Below, piece after piece: positions 1 through 5,446 of a DNA stretch of 5,446 nucleotides. This DNA is from Bacteriovoracaceae bacterium. Lineage in GTDB: Bacteria; Bdellovibrionota; UBA1018. Within the stretch, counting starts at the first letter, position 1, and each line of letters begins with the position of its first letter. Below the pieces are notes generated by a model. It worked only from the letters and a program-made list of their open reading frames with translations, was not told the origin of the DNA and did not search any database. Location of the stretch: NCBI GenBank assembly GCA_947446835.1, contig CANFHS010000159.1:1-5446 (forward strand), in the 5' to 3' direction. Position numbers and translations under genes: made by a program.

Positions 1-2
1 CC

Positions 3-945
3 ACCTATGCGGTTTCTTGCGCCCCTTCCACCAAGACCGGCCACTCGGGATGGACCTCCACCGTCGCCGTCCAGTGCAGCCTGAACGGGGATTCAACCAC
101 CCGGAGCTTCACGCTCACCGTCAGCGACACCAACCGGGCGCCGACGTTGGCCGTGCTGTCCAGCCAGACGGTTTCGGAAAATTCAGCCATCACCGCGGTC
201 GACGCGGGCGTGGCCGGCGCGGACCAGGACCTCGATCTGGACACCCTGACCTACACCTGCACGTTCACAGGCGGCGCCACCTCGTCGGCCACCGCCTGCA
301 CGAGCCTGCCTGGAACGGCCACCTTCAACTCGGCCACCGGCGTGCTGAACTGGACACCCAGCTACTTTGCGGCCGTGAGCCAGGCCGACACGGCCTACAC
401 GGTGACCCTCACCGCCAGCGACGGGCAGACTTCGCCCCTGACCGACAGCAAAAGCCTCACGATCACGGTCCAGAACACCGTGCCTCCGGCCCTGACCTTG
501 ACTCCCACCACCAAGACCCTGGTCGTGGGCAACAGCTTCACGTTCACCGGCGGAGGGGGCGTTGCGCCGCTCACCTACAGCGCCACGACCGGGACCATCA
601 ATTCCTCCACCGGACTGTACACCGCACCGGGAACCTCGGGCACGGACACCGTCAGCGTGACCGACTCGGTGGGGCAGGTCACCACAGCCAGTGTCACCAT
701 CAATCCCCTGCCCCAGATCCTTCCTTCCGCCACGGTCCTGGGCTCCAACTCCAGCCGAACCCAGACCTTCAGCGGCACCGGAGGACTTTCCCCCTACACG
801 TACTCGGTCAGCTCAGGCTCGGGCTCGGTGGACTCGTCGAGCGGGGCTTTCACGCCGGCCTCATCGCGGGGCAGTTCGACCGTGCAGCTCAGCGACAGCC
901 TGGGCAACACCTCGACCGCCACGGTCGAGCAGGTTTCGGCGCGCT
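3..945 (+). other. N-terminal stalk: tandem Ig-like/cadherin-like modules of the repeat protein
   Basis: At least four beta-sandwich-like modules precede the propeller repeats. Residues 1-45 are the tail of one module, ending SFTLTVSD. Residues 46-160 (about 138-482) resemble a cadherin-like/putative-Ig module: they carry an acidic DQDLDLDTLTY stretch at 74-84, then the signatures ATFNSATGVLNWTPS and YTVTLTASDGQ. The acidic stretch is reminiscent of calcium-coordinating loops in cadherin-like domains, but calcium binding is inference. Residues 163-237 (about 489-713) and 239-315 (about 711-947) are two shorter modules that share a plan of GNSFTFTGGGG..PLTYS or SRTQTFSGTGG..PYTYS, then G-x-[IV]-[ND]-S-S-[TS]-G-x-[YF]-T, then T-[DS]-[ST]-[VL]-x-[VL]-[TS]-D-S-[VL]-G. 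They look like paralogous copies. Their likely role is to space the propeller away from an anchor outside the window. Boundaries are approximate. Confidence 0.75.
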
Positions 946-3131
946 TCAACGGGACCGTCCGCGCCATGGCCAGCGACGGCACAAGCCTTTATGTGGGTGG
1001 CGACTTCACGGCCTGGAACCCCATCCTGATGCGGAGCCTGGGTGAACTGGATCTGACGAGCGGAGACCCGGTCGCCTCGTCGTGCACCTCGGCCAACTAT
1101 CTTGATTCGGGTGCGGACATCAGGGCCGTGGTGGTCAGCGGCACCAGCCTCTACATCGGCGGAACTTTTACCCGCTACAACGGAACCACCGTGCAGAACC
1201 TGGTGAAGGTCGACTCGACCACGTGTGCGCTGGACACGACCTTCACGCAGACCACCGGCCCCTCCAGCACCGTCCGGGCCCTGGTCACCTCGGGTACGTC
1301 GCTCTACGTGGGCGGCGACTTCACGACCTACCGCGGAAGCCCGGCCAATTACCTGGCCAAGGTCAACCTGACCAGCGGGACGCTCGACACCACCTTCAAC
1401 CCCGGCTCGGGCAGCAACGGCGCGGGCGGAGCGGTCCATACCCTGGGCGTTTCGGGCACTTCTCTTTTCCTGGGCGGAAGCTTCACCACTTACCGGGGCA
1501 GCACGGCCCAACGCCTGGCCAAGGTAGACGCCACCTCAGGGGCGCTCGACACCACCTTCAACCCCGCCTCGGGCGGCAACGGAACCAACGGCGATGTCTA
1601 TGCGCTGGTGGTTTCGGGCACCGACCTCTACGCCGGGGGCGCTTTCACCACTTACCGGGGTACCACCACCCAGCGCCTGGCAAAGCTCACCACGAGCGGC
1701 ACACTGGACACCACCTTCACCAGCACGAGCGGCATGGACAACACGGTCTATGCCCTGGCCCTTTCGGGCAGCTCGCTCTACGTGGGCGGATCCTTCATGA
1801 CTTACCGGGCGACAGCAACCGCGCAGCGCCTGGCCAAGCTGGGAACCACCTACGGAAACCTGGACGCCACCTTCACCCTGTCGTCGGGCGGCGCCAACAA
1901 CACGGTCACGGCACTTGCGGTTTCGGGAAGCAGCGTCTACCTGGGCGGACCGTTCACCACGTATCGCTCCACCGCGGCCAGCTACCTGGCCAAGGTCAAT
2001 GCGGCGAGCGGCGTCCTGGACACGACCTTCACCGCAAGCCCGGGCCTGAATGCCCAGGTCAATTCGCTGGTGGCTTCGGGAACGTCCCTCTATGTGGGCG
2101 GAACCTTTACCGCCTACCGGGGAACCGCAGCCAACTACCTGGCCAAGGTGACGTTGGGAAGCGGCACGCTCGACACCTCCTTCACCCAGAGCACCGGCGC
2201 GAACGCTTCGGTCAACGCCTTGGCCCTGAGCGGCTCCTCGGTATACATCGGCGGAAGCTTCACCTCCTACCGGGGTTCCACGGCCCAGCGCCTGGCCAAA
2301 CTGGACTCGACCTCGGGAAGCCTGGATACGGGCTTCACCCTGACCTTGGGAATGAACAACCCCGTCAATGCTGTCCTGGTTTCAGGGAGCGCCCTTTACG
2401 TGGGCGGCGGGTTCACCACTTACCGCAGCTCCAGCGCCTATCGTCTGGCCAAGGTCTCCCTGAGCGACGGCACCCTGGACGCCACGTTCACTTCGAGCTC
2501 GAGTGGCGCGAACCTGGACGTGTACTCGTTGGCCGCGGATGGCACCTCCCTGTACGTGGGCGGCCTGTTCACCACGTATCGGGGATCCACGGCCCAGCGC
2601 CTGGCCAAGGTCAACCTCACCAGCGGTGCGCTCGACACCACCTTCACTACCTCCACGGGAACCAATGCCGAAGTCTACGCGCTGGCGCTGACCGGAACGT
2701 CACTCTACGTGGGCGGCTTCTTCACCACCTACCGCGGCAGCAACGCCTACCGGCTGGCCCTGGTCAGTACCGTCAACGGAAACCTGGACACGACCTTCAC
2801 GCAGAGCACCGGCATGAGCAGCACGGCGGGCACCTGCACGGTGTACAGCCTGCTCATTTCCGGCACCTCGCTCTACGCGGGCGGGGATTGCGACACCTAC
2901 CGCTCCAGCTCCACCGCGCAACGCCTGGCCAAGCTGGGACTGACCAATGGCACGCTCGACACCTCGTTCACCCAGAGCACGGGCCTGAATTCGACCGTCC
3001 GCGCCCTGCTCGACCAGGGAACCTCGCTGCATGTCGGTGGGGACTTCACCACGTACCGCGGCACTGCGGCGTCGAACACGTCGCTCTATTACACCATCCT
3101 GAACCTGACGAGCGGCGCCTTCGCGGACTGA
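3..3131 (+). CDS. Large delta-60 (DUF5122-type) repeat beta-propeller protein with N-terminal Ig/cadherin-like domains, 5'-partial
   Basis: The frame is open from base 3 to the TGA at 3129-3131, giving 1042 visible residues and no start in view. A TTG at 147 could be called as a start, but the 48 codons before it translate into the end of another Ig-like module (SFTLTVSDTNRAPT), so the gene begins left of the window. Residues 1-315 are Ig/cadherin-like modules. Residues 316-1042 are 14 repeats with the core pattern V-x-A-L-x-x-S-G-T-S-L-Y-V-G-G-x-F-T-T-Y-R-G, then R-L-A-K-V, then G-x-L-D-T-T-F. This matches the delta-60/DUF5122 family, whose usual form is DG-kilvGG-F followed by iaRl and GslDtsF. 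Such proteins are generally large, exported and of unknown function. The Ser/Thr/Gly-rich composition and paired cysteines suggest an extracytoplasmic location (inference). No signal peptide, anchor or catalytic motif is visible. Family call is firm; the biological role is unknown. Confidence 0.93.
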   Translation, partial: TYAVSCAPSTKTGHSGWTSTVAVQCSLNGDSTTRSFTLTVSDTNRAPTLAVLSSQTVSENSAITAVDAGVAGADQDLDLDTLTYTCTFTGGATSSATACTSLPGTATFNSATGVLNWTPSYFAAVSQADTAYTVTLTASDGQTSPLTDSKSLTITVQNTVPPALTLTPTTKTLVVGNSFTFTGGGGVAPLTYSATTGTINSSTGLYTAPGTSGTDTVSVTDSVGQVTTASVTINPLPQILPSATVLGSNSSRTQTFSGTGGLSPYTYSVSSGSGSVDSSSGAFTPASSRGSSTVQLSDSLGNTSTATVEQVSARFNGTVRAMASDGTSLYVGGDFTAWNPILMRSLGELDLTSGDPVASSCTSANYLDSGADIRAVVVSGTSLYIGGTFTRYNGTTVQNLVKVDSTTCALDTTFTQTTGPSSTVRALVTSGTSLYVGGDFTTYRGSPANYLAKVNLTSGTLDTTFNPGSGSNGAGGAVHTLGVSGTSLFLGGSFTTYRGSTAQRLAKVDATSGALDTTFNPASGGNGTNGDVYALVVSGTDLYAGGAFTTYRGTTTQRLAKLTTSGTLDTTFTSTSGMDNTVYALALSGSSLYVGGSFMTYRATATAQRLAKLGTTYGNLDATFTLSSGGANNTVTALAVSGSSVYLGGPFTTYRSTAASYLAKVNAASGVLDTTFTASPGLNAQVNSLVASGTSLYVGGTFTAYRGTAANYLAKVTLGSGTLDTSFTQSTGANASVNALALSGSSVYIGGSFTSYRGSTAQRLAKLDSTSGSLDTGFTLTLGMNNPVNAVLVSGSALYVGGGFTTYRSSSAYRLAKVSLSDGTLDATFTSSSSGANLDVYSLAADGTSLYVGGLFTTYRGSTAQRLAKVNLTSGALDTTFTTSTGTNAEVYALALTGTSLYVGGFFTTYRGSNAYRLALVSTVNGNLDTTFTQSTGMSSTAGTCTVYSLLISGTSLYAGGDCDTYRSSSTAQRLAKLGLTNGTLDTSFTQSTGLNSTVRALLDQGTSLHVGGDFTTYRGTAASNTSLYYTILNLTSGAFAD
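948..3128 (+). repeat. Fourteen tandem delta-60-type coding repeats of about 52 codons
   Basis: I anchored each unit on the codon for the first residue of the L/V-Y-x-G-G motif. The anchors are at 987, 1149, 1302, 1464, 1626, 1776, 1935, 2088, 2241, 2394, 2550, 2703, 2871 and 3027. Spacings run from 150 to 168 bases (mean about 157), always a multiple of three. Units 1 and 2 diverge most: unit 1 lacks the TYRG..LAK segment, and unit 2 has RYNG and LVKV. Units 3-13 are closely similar, some with near-identical DNA; for example 2277-2299 (unit 9) and 2586-2608 (unit 11) match over 23 bases. Unit 14 stops after its LTSG, where earlier units continue LDTTF. The array lies wholly inside one reading frame, so it is a protein-domain array and not a satellite or CRISPR. 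Confidence 0.95.
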
Positions 3132-3143
3132 GGATCCGCTCCC
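3132..3143. other. Convergent junction between the repeat-protein stop and the dehydrogenase stop
   Basis: Only 12 bases separate the TGA of the + strand gene from the TGA of the - strand gene. Transcripts from both sides must end here or read into the opposing gene. A 5-base inverted repeat (GCGGA at 3123-3127, TCCGC at 3135-3139, 7-base loop) overlaps the + strand stop. It has no following T-run on either strand, so I do not call a terminator. Confidence 0.6.
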
Positions 3144-3899
3144 TCAACGGGCCGTGTAGCCTCCGTCCACGATCAGGTCGGCGCCCGTGATGTAGGAGGC
3201 TTCGTCGGACGCCAGGAATGCGATGGCACGCGCAATCTCCTCGGGCCTTCCGATTCGTCCCATGGGTACGGAAGCCGGAACCTCCTCACGAAGCACCGCC
3301 CGATCGACCGCCTGCTCCAGCATGGGGGTCAAGATGTAGCCCGGCTCGACCGAGTTCACCCGGATTCCATCGCGCGCGGACTGCAGGGCCACTCCCTTGG
3401 AAAGCAGCCTCAAGCCGCCTTTGGAGGCGGTGTAGGGGTTGCCGCCTCCCATGCCCGTGATCCCCGCGATGGACGAAACGTTCACGATCGAGCCTCCGCC
3501 CGACCGCTTCATCACCGGGATCACGGCGCGCATTCCCAGGAACGAACCCTTCAGGTTGACGTCGATGGTCTTTTGCCAGGTCTCCAGACCGGTCAACTCG
3601 ATCGGCTCCAGGTGACCCGCCACCCCGGCGTCGTTGACCAGGATATCGATGCGCCCAAACCGTTCCTCGACCGTGTCGACCAGATCCTGCCATTGCCCCT
3701 CGTCGGACACATCCTGGCGGAACGCCTCCAGCACGAAGCCTTCCGGCCGCAGCCGTTCCCCGAGGAGCTTGAGCTTTTCGACCTGCAGGTCGGTGGCCAC
3801 CACGCGGGCCCCCATTCGCACAAAGAGTTCGACAGTCGCGGCCCCGATTCCACTGGCCGCCCCGGTCACGATCGCCACCTTGTCCTGAAGTCGTTTCAT
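3144..3899 (-). CDS. Classical SDR-family NAD(P)-dependent oxidoreductase
   Basis: This complete 251-residue cytosolic enzyme has the usual length for classical short-chain dehydrogenases/reductases (about 250). The Rossmann cofactor motif TGAASGIG is at 12-19. Asp37 ends the second beta strand (VVATD), which in this family favours NAD(H) over NADP(H). Asp63 (QDV) lies where the adenine ring is usually contacted. The catalytic tetrad is Asn115 (DVNLKG), Ser143 (NVSSIAG), Tyr156 and Lys160 (YTASK). The PG motif is at 186-187 and the C-terminal ITGADLIVDGG is typical. The usual NNAG motif reads NDAG at 89-92. The reaction should be reversible oxidation of a secondary alcohol or reduction of a ketone. 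The sequence loosely recalls cyclic-alcohol dehydrogenases and FabG-like reductases, but the substrate cannot be read from it. The ATG is fixed by a good Shine-Dalgarno and by the family N-terminus (MKRLQDKVAIVTG). It lies downstream of the transporter gene on the same strand. Confidence 0.97.
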   Translation of the reverse strand: MKRLQDKVAIVTGAASGIGAATVELFVRMGARVVATDLQVEKLKLLGERLRPEGFVLEAFRQDVSDEGQWQDLVDTVEERFGRIDILVNDAGVAGHLEPIELTGLETWQKTIDVNLKGSFLGMRAVIPVMKRSGGGSIVNVSSIAGITGMGGGNPYTASKGGLRLLSKGVALQSARDGIRVNSVEPGYILTPMLEQAVDRAVLREEVPASVPMGRIGRPEEIARAIAFLASDEASYITGADLIVDGGYTAR

Positions 3900-3973
3900 G
3901 GTTTGCTCCTTAGGCAGGATCAGCTCCTAGCCAAAACCGTACCGCTCGGCGAAGCCGGGGCTCATCCGAAGCC
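3900..3973 (-). other. Short intergenic spacer between the transporter and SDR genes
   Basis: These 74 bases separate the transporter stop from the dehydrogenase start on the same strand. Besides the Shine-Dalgarno, I see a small GC-rich inverted repeat on the - strand (CGGC TTC GCCG, about 3949-3959). The nearest T-run is only four bases long and about ten bases away, so this is a poor terminator. I see no convincing -35/-10 pair. The gap is compatible with one transcript for both genes, but it is long enough to hide a promoter I cannot recognise. Confidence 0.5.
3906..3911 (-). promoter_or_regulatory. Shine-Dalgarno of the SDR gene
   Basis: On the - strand the sequence reads AAGGAG, then six bases (CAAACC), then ATG. 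It is a near-perfect anti-16S match at good spacing, which supports the 3899 start. A second, weaker AGGAG lies about 18 bases further upstream, too far from the ATG to serve it. Confidence 0.85.
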
Positions 3974-5446
3974 TCACGCCGCGCGGCGATCCCGCGGCAC
4001 TTCGGCGGACGTGACCTGGGGAACTGGCCGCGCGCGCTCCCGGAGACGAGCCCAGGCAGGAACTCCCAGCAAGGCCGCGGTCAGGCAGGCCACCTCACCC
4101 AGCACGGCCAGGCGCCCAAAGCTCACAAATCCCTGGTTGCCCGCGATCAGCAGCGAGCTGTAGCCGATGATGGTGGTCAGACTGGCCAATGCCACACCGG
4201 CGCCCGCGCCCCTCACCACCCGGGCAATGCTGACCCGCCCCTCCTCGTGGTAGCGCTGGAAGATGTTCACGGCATAATCGACGCCGATCCCGAAGGTGAT
4301 GGGCAGGACGATGAAATTCAGGAACACGATGCGGAGACCCAGCGCCAGGGCAGCTCCGGCGAACCAGAGCACGCCGATCCAGAGCGAGGCCAATGTCAGG
4401 ACAATGGCCCGGATGTCCCGGAGCAGCGCCAGGACCAGCAGCATGACCAGGACCAGCGCCGCCAGCGTCACCTTCGGCCCGTCGCGCTCCATGGATTCGA
4501 TCACATCCACGCTCAAGGGCAATTGGCCCACCACCGGCAGACCTGGATGGACGGCGTCCGCAATCCCCCTCAGCAGCTCGATGAATCCGATCTGGTTCTG
4601 GGCCTGATCCATGGCGCCGGGTCGGTTGATGGGCTCGACCAGGACCAGCCGATCGACCGTGCCGTCGCGCGTGCGAAAGTGCGACTTCACCGCCCCAGGA
4701 AGATCGGCCACCCCGAAAGGCCGGAAAGCTTCGGGCGTCAGGAAGTCCTTGGCCTGCTTGCGCTCTCGCGGGCCCAGGCGCGCCAGGATGCCGGGTCGGA
4801 GCAGCTGCCGGATTTCCTGCAGGGTCTGGATCTTCCGGGCCTGGAGCGGCGGCACGAAACTCCGGATGGAAAGCACGCTCTGGACCAGGCTGCCCGCGCC
4901 GTCGCGCCTTCTGGCCTCCTCCACGAGCCTTTGGACCTGCCAGGCCTGCGCAGGAGTGTCCGTGAGGATCGCGACGGGCGAAAGGGACCTGCCGAAGATC
5001 TGGTCCAGGTAACGGCTATAGAAGCCCGAGCCGCTCTGCAGGCTGCGACGATCCCTGAGCTTGGAAGTGTCCATTTCGAGCACTTCCTTGCGATGCACGA
5101 CGACCGACGCCGACGCCGCCAGGCTGAGCACCACGCTCAGCCCCGTGAGCAGCCCCGCGTGCCGATCCACGAGCGTCGAGACCCACTCGGCGAACCGGTG
5201 ACGGCTCCGCCCCAGGGCGCCCTGATCCGGCGGGCGATGGCGCGCCAGCAGCTCCAGAAGCGCCGGAAGCAGCAGATAGGCGCTGATCCAGCAGGCCGCC
5301 ATCCCGATCAATCCGATGATGCCAAATTGGTGGTAGCCCCGAAAGCGGGTCAGGGTCAGCGAGCCGTAGGAAAGCCCAGCGGCTCCCGCCGCCGCCAAGG
5401 TGCCCTTCCAGGTGCCTCGGAGGGCGCGATCCAGCACTTCTCCCCG
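3974..5446 (-). CDS. RND-superfamily (MMPL-type) membrane transporter, N-terminal part outside the window
   Basis: The frame is open from the right edge (first visible codon 5444-5446) to the TGA at 3974-3976, giving 490 visible residues. A GTG at 5435-5437 is not the true start, because it falls just before a core membrane helix. Predicted segments, by visible residue, are: TM5 about 13-33; TM6 42-66; TM7 97-117; an extracytoplasmic loop about 120-325; TM8 325-343; TM9 347-369; TM10 372-393; TM11 412-435; TM12 441-465; then a charged tail. The helix numbers assume the standard 12-TM RND plan. TM10 carries GIGVDYAVN with an Asp390-Tyr391 pair, which corresponds to the proton-relay Asp-Tyr pair known in MmpL3-like transporters. 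TM5-6 and TM11-12 share the pattern Y-x-S-L, then G...FG, then a Gly-rich helix, as expected from the internal duplication. The missing part should be TM1-4 and the first loop, several hundred residues. Proton-driven export of a lipid or hydrophobic compound is family-level inference; the substrate is unknown. Confidence 0.92.
   Translation of the reverse strand, partial: RGEVLDRALRGTWKGTLAAAGAAGLSYGSLTLTRFRGYHQFGIIGLIGMAACWISAYLLLPALLELLARHRPPDQGALGRSRHRFAEWVSTLVDRHAGLLTGLSVVLSLAASASVVVHRKEVLEMDTSKLRDRRSLQSGSGFYSRYLDQIFGRSLSPVAILTDTPAQAWQVQRLVEEARRRDGAGSLVQSVLSIRSFVPPLQARKIQTLQEIRQLLRPGILARLGPRERKQAKDFLTPEAFRPFGVADLPGAVKSHFRTRDGTVDRLVLVEPINRPGAMDQAQNQIGFIELLRGIADAVHPGLPVVGQLPLSVDVIESMERDGPKVTLAALVLVMLLVLALLRDIRAIVLTLASLWIGVLWFAGAALALGLRIVFLNFIVLPITFGIGVDYAVNIFQRYHEEGRVSIARVVRGAGAGVALASLTTIIGYSSLLIAGNQGFVSFGRLAVLGEVACLTAALLGVPAWARLRERARPVPQVTSAEVPRDRRAA

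Noticed and set aside
17..1045. A 342-residue open frame on the + strand over the Ig-like region
   Set aside because: It is a GC-rich shadow frame with His/Arg/Gly-rich low-complexity translation, while the overlapping frame has clear domain signatures.
861..1511. A 216-residue open frame on the - strand opposite the repeats
   Set aside because: It is antisense to a well-supported coding array; its apparent repeats simply mirror the + strand repeat.
948..3128. CRISPR array or non-coding satellite
   Set aside because: The period is about 157 bases with no short identical repeats and unique spacers. All unit lengths are multiples of three and the frame is uninterrupted.
147..3131. A 994-residue protein starting at the TTG at 147
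   Set aside because: The same frame is open to the left edge and the upstream codons encode more Ig-like sequence. The TTG is an internal Leu in APTLAVLSS.
3123..3139. Hairpin at the convergent junction as a bidirectional terminator
   Set aside because: The stem is only five base pairs, overlaps a stop codon, and lacks a T-run on either strand.
1223..3190. A 655-residue open frame on the + strand overlapping the repeat array
   Set aside because: It is an out-of-frame shadow. A repeat whose period is a multiple of three keeps the same alternative frame free of stops in every copy. Its translation is rich in His, Arg, Gly and Pro with no recognisable domain.
3573..4163. A 196-residue + strand frame across the SDR and transporter genes
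   Set aside because: It runs antisense through two clearly recognisable genes and the spacer, and has no domain signature of its own.

Overview
The window is GC-rich bacterial DNA whose coding frames favour G or C at third codon positions. It holds one very long partial gene on the + strand and two genes on the - strand that converge on it. The + strand product is built from delta-60 (DUF5122-type) beta-propeller repeats behind Ig/cadherin-like domains. That architecture is common in the former Deltaproteobacteria (Bdellovibrionota, Myxococcota and relatives), so such a lineage is my best guess. No rRNA, tRNA or taxon-specific marker is present, so the placement is weak.

Layout. Bases 3-3131 (+) encode the last 1042 residues of a large, probably exported Ser/Thr/Gly-rich repeat protein that starts left of the window. 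About 315 residues of Ig-like or cadherin-like modules are followed by 14 copies of a roughly 52-residue repeat, and the protein ends inside the last copy. After a 12-base gap between stop codons, bases 3144-3899 (-) encode a complete 251-residue classical short-chain dehydrogenase/reductase with a strong Shine-Dalgarno. After 74 bases, 3974-5446 (-) encode the C-terminal 490 residues of an RND-superfamily (MMPL-type) membrane transporter whose N-terminal part lies beyond the right edge.

The transporter and the dehydrogenase run in the same direction and may be co-transcribed, but nothing in the sequence proves a shared pathway. The repeat protein is a separate, convergent unit. I see no CRISPR array, insertion sequence, RNA gene, toxin-antitoxin pair or defence cassette. 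The most unusual element is the repeat protein: a homogenised 14-copy array, a possible ring-closing (velcro) design, near-fixed placement of charged residues, and eight cysteines that fall into four pairs.
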